NCBI GenBank assembly: GCA_031550925.1
Contig: JAVBOE010000025.1
Location: 1-11,819 of the forward strand
Length of the DNA stretch: 11,819 nucleotides
DNA from: JAIRNF01 sp031550925
GTDB taxonomy: Bacteria > Bacteroidota > Bacteroidia > Bacteroidales > UBA932
Reading direction: 5' to 3'
A program made the position numbers and the translations under genes. Each line of letters opens with the position of its first letter. Within the stretch, counting starts at the first letter, position 1. The notes below the pieces were generated by a model that ran no database searches, was not told the origin of the DNA, and saw only the letters and a list, made by a program, of their open reading frames with translations. This document shows, piece by piece, positions 1 through 7,123 of the stretch.

Positions 1-1
1 T

Positions 2-94
2 AGAGGCTTATCTACTGAACACTTCAAATGCTACGTTAAGTGGTACTTGTTCTTCAAAAACAATAGGGATAAATACAAAAGTAGAGCGAACTAA
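2..94 (+). CDS. Partial C-terminus, possibly of a transposase
   Basis: An open plus-strand frame enters from the left edge and runs 30 codons to a TAA at 92-94. The peptide is rich in aromatic and basic residues (it includes GLSTEHFKCYVKWYLFF), which resembles the C-terminal ends of some DDE transposases, where a 'Y-L-x-W-F/Y' segment closes the protein. That likeness is recalled, not tested. The stop lies in the loop of the terminator hairpin at 77-108, which would be a natural 3' end for a plus-strand gene converging on prfA. A chance open frame of this length is possible, so the call is tentative. Confidence 0.35.
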   Translation, partial: RGLSTEHFKCYVKWYLFFKNNRDKYKSRAN

Positions 95-108
95 TCCGCT
101 CTACTTTT
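77..108. terminator. Bidirectional terminator between a left-edge gene and prfA
   Basis: A perfect 12-bp stem (77-88 with 97-108, outer part AAAAGTAGAGCG) encloses an 8-nt loop. It reads into a T run on both strands: CTTTTTG on plus and TTTTG on minus. It lies 36 bases past the prfA stop, so it can end prfA transcription from one side and the left-edge frame from the other. Confidence 0.75.
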
Positions 109-143
109 TGTCCAAAACGCACCATTGTTGGCATCATTACCGT

Positions 144-1226
144 TTATTCGCTTTCTTTTAGTCGTTCAGCATTTTCGGCTAGCTGTAGCTGATCGATAAC
201 TTCCTGTATATCGCCGTCCATAAAAACAGGCAGGTTGTACATGGTATAGTTTATACGATGATCGGTTACGCGGCTCTGCGGATAGTTGTACGTCCTAATT
301 TTAGCTGAGCGGTCTCCTGTAGAAACCATTGTTTTACGCTGTCCTGATATCTCATCTAAATATTTTTGGTACTCCATATTGTAAAGACGGGTACGTAGTT
401 CGGCTAACGCCTTATCATAGTTTTTAAGCTGCGATTTTTCATCTTGGCACTGCACTACAATTCCCGAAGGGATATGGGTAAGCCGGATAGCCGAATAGGT
501 TGTGTTAACCGATTGTCCACCGGGGCCTGAAGCGCAGAATGTATCTTTACGGATATCGTTTATGTTAAGCTCAATATCAAACTCCTCCGCTTCGGGTAGT
601 ACAACTACAGATGCGGCCGAAGTATGCACACGTCCTTGTGTTTCTGTTTGCGGTACACGCTGCACGCGATGAACGCCCGATTCGTACTTAAGCACTCCAT
701 AAACTCCGTTTCCGGAAACTTTCATTACTACTTCCTTAAAGCCGCCAACCGTTCCTTCTGATGTGTTTGTAATCTCGACCTTCCAACCTTTTTTCTCAAT
801 AAACTTTGAGTACATACGAAAAAGATCGCCTGCGAAAATAGAAGCTTCGTCGCCACCTGTACCGGCGCGAATTTCAAGGATCGCGTTCTTGTTATCTTGC
901 GGATCTTTAGGTATAAGCAGCATCTTGATTTCTTCCTCAATTTTTGGCTGTTCTTCTTCCAGCTCATCAGCCTCGGCTTTTGCCATTTCGCGCATTTCTT
1001 CATCCTTTTCAGTGGCAAGAATGGCTTTGGCGTTCTCAAGGTTGCTTAAAAGATTTTTATAGCGGTCGTATGCTTCAACAATTGGTTCCAGCTCTCGGTA
1101 CTCCTTGTTGAGCGACACATACTTCTTCATGTCAGCAATAACATCAGGATCGGTAATTTGCTGACCAATTTCATCAAACTTATGCTTAACTCCTTCTAGT
1201 TTACTTAGTATAGCATTATCACTCAT
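144..1226 (-). CDS. prfA: Peptide chain release factor 1 (RF1)
   Basis: Class I release factor that reads UAA and UAG in the ribosomal A site and triggers hydrolysis of the finished peptide from P-site tRNA. The 360-residue length is normal for RF1. The N-terminal about 105 residues are helical and highly charged (domain 1). The codon-recognition motif reads P-Q-T at residues 192-194 (PxT class, as in RF1, not the SPF of RF2), inside VHRVQRVPQTETQGRVHTSA. The catalytic GGQ is at 236-238 in SGPGGQSVN, where the Gln is normally methylated by PrmC. A TAnnTTTG box lies just upstream at 1250-1257. It is transcribed separately from, and in the same direction as, the sigma operon upstream (97-bp gap). 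Start ATG at 1224-1226. Confidence 0.97.
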   Translation of the reverse strand: MSDNAILSKLEGVKHKFDEIGQQITDPDVIADMKKYVSLNKEYRELEPIVEAYDRYKNLLSNLENAKAILATEKDEEMREMAKAEADELEEEQPKIEEEIKMLLIPKDPQDNKNAILEIRAGTGGDEASIFAGDLFRMYSKFIEKKGWKVEITNTSEGTVGGFKEVVMKVSGNGVYGVLKYESGVHRVQRVPQTETQGRVHTSAASVVVLPEAEEFDIELNINDIRKDTFCASGPGGQSVNTTYSAIRLTHIPSGIVVQCQDEKSQLKNYDKALAELRTRLYNMEYQKYLDEISGQRKTMVSTGDRSAKIRTYNYPQSRVTDHRINYTMYNLPVFMDGDIQEVIDQLQLAENAERLKESE

Positions 1227-1249
1227 AGTATTTCACTCAAAATTGCCTG

Positions 1250-1257
1250 CAAAAGTA
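1250..1257 (-). promoter_or_regulatory. Putative prfA promoter -7 box
   Basis: Read on the minus strand this is TACTTTTG, an exact match to the Bacteroidota -7 consensus TAnnTTTG, 23 bases before the prfA start codon. No clear TTTG -33 box is seen at the usual spacing, so the call rests on the -7 box and its position. Confidence 0.5.
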
Positions 1258-1323
1258 GTAATAATATGCCTAAAAAAGAGCTATTAAAGCTAGATGGGAT
1301 ATAAAATTGCTGACTGCTTGGGG

Positions 1324-2898
1324 CTATAAATCGTTTTCAAGAGATATTTCGGATATGTTAACAAGGTTATTCATTATAAACTTTCTTACCTCGTTTTCGG
1401 GCATAATAGTATTAAAATCTTCCCAAAAATCTACATCATACAGATGTTTTGTTTCAGAAAACACCTTGTGAGTTTGTAGGCGCTCTTCTTTAGAGAATGC
1501 TTTGATATTCTCTGTTTTTATATCACAAACAATCATTTCGAAGGAAACTTTTAAAGGGGAGCTGAAGAGTCCTTTCTTCTTTTTTATCTTGAAAAGGATA
1601 TCGCCCCGAACAACGCTGAGAAAGTAAATGCCCTTGTCGTTTGGCTTATACGATATGGTGTATGATGCTTGCTGAAGAGTAATTTTATGTGTTTTAGCTT
1701 GTCGAACTACATAAGTACTTGTCGCATTTTCAACATATGCAGGATTTATCTCAAACCTGATTTCAACAAGAGCAGAATTTTCGGCATCAATATACAGCTC
1801 GCCTTTATGAAAAGGCTCTTTTATGTGCCGTTTTTGTTCAAACGCAATAATATTTATATCTCTACCGTCAATGCTTGTCATGCCTGTGTACCAAAAGGCG
1901 TAGGGAGGTTCATCTTCATTTAGCATAAGAAAAGCTGACAGGTCTTTCATGATATCTAAATCCAGAACAGATTTTATTCCCGCTTTTATCTTAGTTGAAA
2001 TAGAATCTTTCTGATTTTGGGCTATAATCGTTCTCATCTTTACCAGTTTCGTAGGGTCGTTACTAATTAAATTATGATAACCGGTTTTATATAAGCTGAG
2101 AACCCCTTCTGTAATGATCATATTTTTTTTATGCTCAACAATTTCTCTGTAAAAGGTTGTCATCTGTACAGCTTTGGGCGAGTAGTTCTCGTCGCGACGA
2201 TAGAGCATTTTTTGTATTTGTTGCATAGGGTTTATAACCCTAATAGTTACTTCTTGTAAAGAAATATATTGGGGTTCGAGCGTGAAAACCAAACGCTGAT
2301 TGGATAAAGTAGAAGCTATAGAGGTTTCAAACTCTTTGCTCTTATAGCCTAGATGAGAAAATTTGACGGTAATATGAGCTAACGAATCCGGTATTACCAG
2401 TCTAAACTCTCCGTTGTAGTTGGTAGCTGTACCGATGTTAGTACCATTTATGGAAACAAAACCGTATGGAATAGGCTCTTGGGACACTCCGTCATGTATC
2501 ACCCCTTCTATGGTATAGCTGCTTTTTGTTTTTGTCTCTGTTTTTTTGATACTACTTTCTTGCTTAGGCTTAGGAATATATAGTAGTATATGAGAGCCTA
2601 CCAATCTTGCCTCCAGCCTAGGATTATTTGTTATTGCGTGTACTGCGCCAAGAAGGCTGTAAGTGCCTCTATTTACTTTTACAATCTTATCGTTATCTAT
2701 TAGCTGACTATCGTATGTAAAAAAATAGTCTGTTTGCTCGGAAATATCCTGTAACAGCTCGTAAATAGAGCCCTTATTTTTATTTATCTGAACTTTTATA
2801 GAGGACAACTCATCTTTATTCGCTTGTAAAATGTTTGTAAATAACATTAAACAGGCAAGAAGGATGCAGCATACAATATACCCTCTCTTTTGATTCAT
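1324..2898 (-). CDS. STN- and carboxypeptidase-regulatory-domain secreted protein, no TonB barrel
   Basis: A 524-residue exported protein. Residues 1-27 form a signal peptide (basic start, then hydrophobic VCCILLACLMLF). Residues about 33-108 fit an STN (secretin/TonB short N-terminal) domain, the module by which TonB-dependent transducers signal to FecR proteins. Residues about 128-218 are a CarboxypepD_reg-like beta sandwich (IEGVIHDGVSQEPIPYGFVSI to FSHLGYKSKEF). The remaining about 300 residues are a beta-rich region of unknown function, with FYREI near 248 and a closing FWEDFN at 491-496. There is no plug and no room for a 22-strand barrel. The C-terminal region is paralogous to the 415-residue protein that opens the operon. 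It starts 5 bases after the FecR stop. By inference it may present the STN domain to the adjacent anti-sigma factor. The ligand is unknown. Confidence 0.8.
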   Translation of the reverse strand: MNQKRGYIVCCILLACLMLFTNILQANKDELSSIKVQINKNKGSIYELLQDISEQTDYFFTYDSQLIDNDKIVKVNRGTYSLLGAVHAITNNPRLEARLVGSHILLYIPKPKQESSIKKTETKTKSSYTIEGVIHDGVSQEPIPYGFVSINGTNIGTATNYNGEFRLVIPDSLAHITVKFSHLGYKSKEFETSIASTLSNQRLVFTLEPQYISLQEVTIRVINPMQQIQKMLYRRDENYSPKAVQMTTFYREIVEHKKNMIITEGVLSLYKTGYHNLISNDPTKLVKMRTIIAQNQKDSISTKIKAGIKSVLDLDIMKDLSAFLMLNEDEPPYAFWYTGMTSIDGRDINIIAFEQKRHIKEPFHKGELYIDAENSALVEIRFEINPAYVENATSTYVVRQAKTHKITLQQASYTISYKPNDKGIYFLSVVRGDILFKIKKKKGLFSSPLKVSFEMIVCDIKTENIKAFSKEERLQTHKVFSETKHLYDVDFWEDFNTIMPENEVRKFIMNNLVNISEISLENDL

Positions 2899-2903
2899 TG
2901 TGC

Positions 2904-3752
2904 CTAATTCTTGCTTGAGATGGTAAGGGTATTATTTTTTTTGCTCAATTCTAAATCCAATGTAAGACAAATTAATTCGGCAAAAGTATGAGGAGAGCTA
3001 TCTGTTATGGTAATAGTAATTAACCTGTTTGCTATATTAGGCAAGATGTTCAGCTGAACGCTGTCTGAAAGCTTGTTTATAACATTTGCCACATTTATCA
3101 GCCGCTCATCTTTAAACTGAATTTTGTTTGTGTAACCATTAAACAAGGATGGATTGCTGTTGTTAGCTTTTTGTAAACCGCCATAGCTTAAAACTACCGA
3201 CTCGCCGGCTTTTACATAAACAGCTTGGTTGTTCTTTTTCAACGTTGTTTTTACTTCGCCGCTGCTTACAGATAGAAAAAATGATGAACCATCAATGCAT
3301 TCAATATTAAACCTTGTTCCTATAACTTCTACTACCACCGGTTCGGTATCGATAACAAAAGGTTTTTTTGCATCGGCGCTAATATCAAATAAAGCTTTGC
3401 CTTCTAGCGTTACCTCCCGTTTATTTTTTGCAAAATGATTGGGATAGTGTAACGATGTTTGTTCTCCAAGAAAGACAACAGAGCCATCTTCCAGCGTGGT
3501 AGCTAAGGTAGGCTCTCCGTCTCCATTATGTAAGGTTAGTAAAGCTGCATTAGAGGGACGTAATAGAAGAAAAGTGGTAATAGAACAAATAAATAGTATG
3601 GCTATTGCAGCAGCCCATTTCATTACCGGATATCTCTTTAGTATGCTTTTCTTCATGGTACGTTCAACCAATAGCCCGTCTTGCTCAAGTCGTAGCCTCA
3701 GCTTTGTCCATGCGTTTTCTGTTAATCTATTTTGCTCTTCTTTGCTTATCAT
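2904..3752 (-). CDS. FecR-family anti-sigma factor
   Basis: A 282-residue single-pass inner-membrane regulator. A short cytoplasmic N-terminus (residues 1-44, charged, for sigma binding) precedes one membrane helix at about 45-65 (KWAAAIAILFICSITTFLLL). The periplasmic part has a FecR domain at about 85-185, with the family signature EVTLEGKALFDISADAKKPF and VIGTRFNI. A C-terminal DUF4974-like domain follows at about 212-282, the part that in known systems contacts the transducer's STN domain. It starts 3 bases after the sigma gene stop and ends 5 bases before the STN protein, so translation of the three is probably coupled. The cytoplasmic part is rather short for the family. It is probably a regulator of the preceding sigma factor and may also be needed for its activation, as in FecR. 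Confidence 0.92.
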   Translation of the reverse strand: MISKEEQNRLTENAWTKLRLRLEQDGLLVERTMKKSILKRYPVMKWAAAIAILFICSITTFLLLRPSNAALLTLHNGDGEPTLATTLEDGSVVFLGEQTSLHYPNHFAKNKREVTLEGKALFDISADAKKPFVIDTEPVVVEVIGTRFNIECIDGSSFFLSVSSGEVKTTLKKNNQAVYVKAGESVVLSYGGLQKANNSNPSLFNGYTNKIQFKDERLINVANVINKLSDSVQLNILPNIANRLITITITDSSPHTFAELICLTLDLELSKKNNTLTISSKN

Positions 3753-3755
3753 GAA

Positions 3756-4301
3756 TTAATTTCTGTATTTATCAACTTCTTCTCGTAATACTTGGTATGC
3801 TTTCGACATTTCGGCCTCAATAGTTTTTACTGATAAGGATAATGTTTCGGCTATTTCTTTATATTTTTTCCCCTCAAATCGGTGCAGCTTAAAAATTCTA
3901 AGACGTCGTTCCGGCAGCTTTTTTAAAGTGCTGTCCAGTATGTATTCCAGCTCTTTTTGTTCTAGCACTTGTTGTGGCGAGGGGTTCTGTATTTCTGATT
4001 CGGCAGCTAATAGCCTTTGCTTGTATCGTTCGCGAACATTATCATGCTCGATATATTGCAGAGACTTGTTTCGAATAGCTGTATAGAGGTAGCTTTTAAG
4101 AGAATGCTTAATCTGTATTTTTTCTCGATCTTTCCACCATACATAAAACAAGTCTTGTACTATTTCTTCTGCTATTTCTTTTTTGTTTATTATGCTAAGA
4201 GCATAAAAGTAAAGGGGAACGTAGTATTGGCGAAAGACTTGTTCGAACGCTTTTACATCCCCTCTTCTTATATTTCGTAATAGCACGGTTTCGCTTAGCA
4301 T
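3756..4301 (-). CDS. ECF RNA polymerase sigma factor, FecI-like
   Basis: A 181-residue sigma-70 of the extracytoplasmic-function class. Sigma region 2 covers about residues 10-85 (FEQVFRQYYVPLYFYA, then EIVQDLFYVWWKDRE, the core-binding and -10 recognition region). Region 4 covers about 118-175, with the helix-turn-helix YKEIAETLSLSVKTIEAEMSKA for the -35 element. Regions 1 and 3 are absent, as expected. It sits between a regulatory-domain protein gene (32-bp gap) and the FecR anti-sigma gene (3-bp gap). By analogy with Fec systems it probably drives its own operon on an outer-membrane cue. No conserved ECF promoter could be recognised upstream of 5581. The start at 4299-4301 has no good Shine-Dalgarno, which is usual in this phylum. 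Confidence 0.95.
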   Translation of the reverse strand: MLSETVLLRNIRRGDVKAFEQVFRQYYVPLYFYALSIINKKEIAEEIVQDLFYVWWKDREKIQIKHSLKSYLYTAIRNKSLQYIEHDNVRERYKQRLLAAESEIQNPSPQQVLEQKELEYILDSTLKKLPERRLRIFKLHRFEGKKYKEIAETLSLSVKTIEAEMSKAYQVLREEVDKYRN

Positions 4302-4333
4302 AGCTAATATCGCAGGTTGTAGGTGTTAAGCCG

Positions 4334-5581
4334 CTATTCAAGCTTCTTCCTCAGTTTGTTTACGGCAGACTCCAACGATTCTGTGGGCTCTATGATGTTA
4401 TAATCTTCCCAAAAATTTTCATCATAAAAGCTGGCAACTTTATCTGAGAGAGAATACTTCTCATCAAAAGCCACTTTTGCTGGGATTTTGGCTACATCTT
4501 GATCTTGAACATCCGTAGTTACCATTTCGGAAACGATTAAATAGTTAGATCGGAATAGCTTTCGCTTCCAATCGCATTTAAAGCTTAGCTCTGAACGAAC
4601 ATAGCTGAGATGGCTGGTTTCTCCTTGCCGTTTGTAGTTCACTTCGTATGCAAGACCTTCCGGCTGAAAGCGCAGTCCGCCGGGTTTTCTTTTTAGCATG
4701 GCGTTTGTTGCTTTGCTTTCATTGTCCATACTAAGATTCGCTTCTATTTTTGTAAAGGTAAGCGTTTCCTCATCAATATACATTTTCCCGTAAAGTAAGG
4801 CATAAGGTACTATAACCTGAGGGCGGAAGCTTACCACATGATGAGCCCTTCCGTCTATCATTGCCGAGCCGGACGTAGTGTATTTGTAGTACGTAAGAGT
4901 TTCGGGGTCTGTAAGCAAATCCCATGCTTTTACCGCATCCAAATATACCGAAGCAACCGGACCTCCTTGGAGCTTAATTAGAAGTGTGTCGCTTGCTTTT
5001 GTACTAAGTAGCTGTCGGCCTTTATATACCTGCGCTCTATCGCTGACATCTAGCTTGTCGTACGCGCTTTTATAGGTATAGGTTATTGCTTCCGAAATGT
5101 TTATATAGCTGCTTCTCTTCTTTATAGTTTCTCTATAAAAACCGGTAAGCATGTTTGTATTTGGGCTATAGTTGTCTTTAATTCTACTAATTGCCTTAGT
5201 AACTAGCGATAAAGCCTCTGATCCGACAGATACCCCTTCGAGAGTATAGGTGCTGGGGGATAGTAGTATTCTTACATTATGCATATCACCATCACCGATG
5301 GTGAGCTTTTGGCTGTCGTAGCCGAGATGCGAAAATATTATCGCTTCTGCCCCCGACGATTTTGCTACTTTAATAGAAAATACTCCATCGGTATTGGTTA
5401 CGGTAGAAATGCTGGAGTTTAAAACAGACACGCTTACGTATTCCAGCTTCTTTTTTGTTTCGGCATCTCTTACTTCGCCGCTTATGGTTATATAGTCTGT
5501 ATTGTTTTGGGCGTTAGCCTTAACAATAAGTGTAAGAGATAAGAATGCTGCAAATAAAAATTTCAGATATATAGGTTTCAT
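4334..5581 (-). CDS. Carboxypeptidase-regulatory-domain secreted protein (paralogue of the STN protein)
   Basis: A 415-residue exported protein that opens the sigma operon. The signal peptide is residues 1-24 (hydrophobic FLFAAFLSLTLIV, cleavage after ANA). A CarboxypepD_reg-like domain spans about 31-118 (ITISGEVRDAETKKKLEYVS, then FSHLGYDS). The C-terminal about 290 residues match the 524-residue protein at the operon end in layout and motifs: NYSP...FYRE at 137-151, IDGR/ID-G followed by a YIDEETL strand, and FWEDYN at 390-395. It lacks the STN domain. The alternating strands around 'G-K-M-Y-I-D' recall LolA/LolB-like half-barrels, which is a guess. Role unknown; probably periplasmic or outer-membrane-associated and regulated with the sigma factor. 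Confidence 0.75.
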   Translation of the reverse strand: MKPIYLKFLFAAFLSLTLIVKANAQNNTDYITISGEVRDAETKKKLEYVSVSVLNSSISTVTNTDGVFSIKVAKSSGAEAIIFSHLGYDSQKLTIGDGDMHNVRILLSPSTYTLEGVSVGSEALSLVTKAISRIKDNYSPNTNMLTGFYRETIKKRSSYINISEAITYTYKSAYDKLDVSDRAQVYKGRQLLSTKASDTLLIKLQGGPVASVYLDAVKAWDLLTDPETLTYYKYTTSGSAMIDGRAHHVVSFRPQVIVPYALLYGKMYIDEETLTFTKIEANLSMDNESKATNAMLKRKPGGLRFQPEGLAYEVNYKRQGETSHLSYVRSELSFKCDWKRKLFRSNYLIVSEMVTTDVQDQDVAKIPAKVAFDEKYSLSDKVASFYDENFWEDYNIIEPTESLESAVNKLRKKLE

Positions 5582-5720
5582 ATCTATAAGGTTTTGAATG
5601 ATGAATAAAATAGTTAAATCAACCGGTCTTACTATTTAGATCGTTAAGCTGCAAAAAACCCTATAAAATAAAAAGTTAACTCAAAACAATTGGTGTACTT
5701 TTGTTTACAACCCTTTCTTT

Positions 5721-6119
5721 TTACTTCTCAAAATTTTGCTTAATACGATCGGCAATGTCAAGAAACTGTTCGGTTGTCAGCTTTAGCTTGGGGCGCTTAA
5801 AGTCGATGTCGGCCTCGCTATTTAAAGGAATAAGATGAATGTGAGCATGGGGTACTTCTAGCCCAAGCACTACCATTGCTACACGCTTGCAGTCAATAGA
5901 TTTATCAATTGCTTTCGCCACTTTTTGCGCAAAAAGAGCTAAACCCGAAAGCGTATTTTCATCAAGGTCGAAGATATAATCAACCTCTACTTTAGGAATT
6001 ACCAGTGTGTGGCCTTCGCAAATAGGATTAATATCTAAAAAGGCATAGTAGTGGGCGTCTTCTGCCACCTTGTAGCTGGGAATTTCGCCGTTTGCTATTT
6101 TACTGAATACGGTTGCCAT
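5721..6119 (-). CDS. HIT-family nucleotide-binding hydrolase
   Basis: A 132-residue histidine-triad protein, normal length for the Hint/HinT-like branch. These are dimeric cytosolic enzymes that hydrolyse purine nucleoside phosphoramidates and related nucleotide adducts. The triad HAHIH is at residues 91-95 followed by LIPL. The N-terminal signature FSKIANGEIPSYKVAED and the GHTLVIPK strand are also typical. I start at the ATG at 6117-6119 (protein begins MATVFSKI). The frame stays open 15 codons further, but that extension has no family likeness, and the chosen ATG has AAAGAG about 8 bases upstream. It follows greA on the same strand but is separated by 315 bases holding a terminator and a palindromic element. 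A near-match promoter box (TACTTTTTG, one T too long) lies at 6152-6160. Confidence 0.92.
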   Translation of the reverse strand: MATVFSKIANGEIPSYKVAEDAHYYAFLDINPICEGHTLVIPKVEVDYIFDLDENTLSGLALFAQKVAKAIDKSIDCKRVAMVVLGLEVPHAHIHLIPLNSEADIDFKRPKLKLTTEQFLDIADRIKQNFEK

Positions 6120-6183
6120 AATGTTAAACTCTTTATTTGAATGTAAATTTACAAAAAGTATCATGAAAAAGTAAGGTACTACG

Positions 6184-6354
6184 TATTGCGATATGCGTAC
6201 AACGAAAATTGAATGTAGTGAAACACCTGCATGTTACCCCTAAATCCCCTAAAGGGGACTTTTGGGCAGTGCATAAAGTCCCCTCTAGGGGATTTAGGGG
6301 CAATTTAGCGAAGCCTTACATTCTCACACTTTTCGTGATACTTGTATCGTGATA
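6184..6354. repeat. MITE-like palindromic element between greA and the HIT gene
   Basis: This fills most of the 315-base gap between greA and the HIT gene. The core is an inverted repeat with 26-bp arms at 6237-6262 and 6275-6300, one mismatch and a 12-nt loop. Each arm is itself a small palindrome (CCCCTaaAGGGG and CCCCTctAGGGG). The symmetry continues outwards imperfectly: 6184-6210 resembles the reverse complement of about 6327-6354, sharing CGATA, GTA and ACGAAAA in register. The right side also has two direct copies of CGTGATAC (6334-6341, 6348-6355). There is no coding potential. C-rich/G-rich intergenic palindromes of this kind are, as I recall, dispersed in many Bacteroidota genomes. 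Copy number was not tested. Confidence 0.65.
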
Positions 6355-6356
6355 CT

Positions 6357-6386
6357 AAAAAAGCCACACCTAAAAATCGGTATGGC
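6357..6386 (-). terminator. greA terminator
   Basis: Read on the minus strand, GCCATACC and GGTGTGGC pair over 8 bp (one G-U) around an 8-nt loop. TTTTTT (6362 down to 6357) follows directly. It lies 48 bases after the greA stop and ends 2 bases from the palindromic element. Confidence 0.75.
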
Positions 6387-6434
6387 AAATATGCTGTTTC
6401 TTTATAAATATTTTCTATGGGAGATAGAAAGTAT

Positions 6435-6905
6435 CTAAAGCGTTATATCCAAAATCTCAAGCTTCATAACACCCGATGGAATTTTTACATCCACAACGTC
6501 TCCAACCTTCTTACCAAGCAATGCCTGGGCAATAGGAGTGCCAACGGATAGGCGTCCTTCTTTAAAGTTAGCTTCCGACTCAGCAACTAGCTGATATTCC
6601 ATAATGGCCTTAGTACCTAAGTTCTTCAGCTTAACGCGGGTAAGTATTTGCACCTGCGAAGTATCTATTTTCGACTCGTCCATTACGCGAGCTTTGGCAA
6701 CGGTTTCTTCCAGCTTGGCAATGCGCATTTCGAGAAGGCCTTGTGCTTCTTTTGCGGCATCATATTCCGCATTTTCCGATAAGTCGCCTTTATCACGTGC
6801 TTCCGCAATTTGAGCAGATATAAGTGGTCGTTCGCTTTTTAGCTTATCCAGGTCTGCTTTTAGCTTCTGGAGACCTTCTTCGGTAACATAAATTATTTTA
6901 CTCAT
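6435..6905 (-). CDS. greA: Transcription elongation factor GreA
   Basis: A 156-residue GreA (E. coli 158). It enters the RNA polymerase secondary channel and stimulates cleavage of backtracked RNA. Residues 1-75 form the antiparallel coiled coil. Its tip ARDKGDLSENAEYDAAKE carries the acidic residues D41 and E44 that help hold the catalytic metal, at the same numbers as in E. coli. Residues about 80-156 form the FKBP-like domain, ending SVGTPIAQALLGKKVGDVVDVKIPSG. I start at the ATG at 6903-6905 (MSKIIYVTEEG), matching family length. An in-frame ATG 8 codons upstream would add MFIKKRKA without homology. A TAnnTTTG box sits 67 bases upstream, and a hairpin terminator follows. Confidence 0.96.
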   Translation of the reverse strand: MSKIIYVTEEGLQKLKADLDKLKSERPLISAQIAEARDKGDLSENAEYDAAKEAQGLLEMRIAKLEETVAKARVMDESKIDTSQVQILTRVKLKNLGTKAIMEYQLVAESEANFKEGRLSVGTPIAQALLGKKVGDVVDVKIPSGVMKLEILDITL

Positions 6906-6972
6906 GGCCTTACGTTTTTTTATAAACAATAAAAAAAGAATCCCGACGGCATGAATCGGAACTCTAACTAGG

Positions 6973-6980
6973 CAAAGGTA
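6973..6980 (-). promoter_or_regulatory. Putative greA promoter -7 box
   Basis: On the minus strand this is TACCTTTG, an exact TAnnTTTG match, 67 bases before the greA ATG. A possible -33 box (TTTTGG, 7004-7009) lies 23 bases further upstream. The spacing is a little long. Confidence 0.5.
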
Positions 6981-7097
6981 GTAAATTTTTTATTTGAAAC
7001 CTACCAAAAACATGTTCTTCAGCCGAAAAATTTATTGAGGTTTAGTAGTTTAGCTTCTCGATAGGTTCCGGATTTATTTACTTGGAACGAAAATAGG

Positions 7098-7105
7098 TAT
7101 ATTTG
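7098..7105 (+). promoter_or_regulatory. Putative lipoprotein-gene promoter -7 box
   Basis: TATATTTG matches TAnnTTTG exactly. Transcription would start near 7110-7113, so the ATG at 7124 is favoured over the in-frame ATG at 7109. A weak TTTA at 7077-7080 is a possible -33 element. Confidence 0.45.
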
Positions 7106-7123
7106 TATATGATTAGAATAATA

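Noticed and set aside
728..1062. Alternative frames inside prfA on both strands
   Set aside because: Shadow frames of a strongly conserved gene; compositions are serine- or lysine-rich and carry no motifs.
1258..1323. Possible minus-strand terminator after the STN protein gene
   Set aside because: Only an AGCT/AGCT stem of 4-5 bp before CTTTTTT is present; too weak to call although position is suitable.
1324..2898. Calling the STN protein a truncated TonB-dependent receptor
   Set aside because: No plug domain or barrel strands follow, and the C-terminal region matches the intact 415-residue neighbour, so it is a complete protein of another architecture.
5696..5703. Plus-strand TACTTTTG between the sigma operon and the HIT gene
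   Set aside because: It matches TAnnTTTG but points into the 3' end of the minus-strand HIT gene with no plus-strand gene after it and no good -33 box. An antisense RNA is possible but unsupported.
6120..6164. Upstream extension of the HIT protein (15 residues)
   Set aside because: The extension has no family likeness; the inner ATG gives the usual MATVFSKI start.
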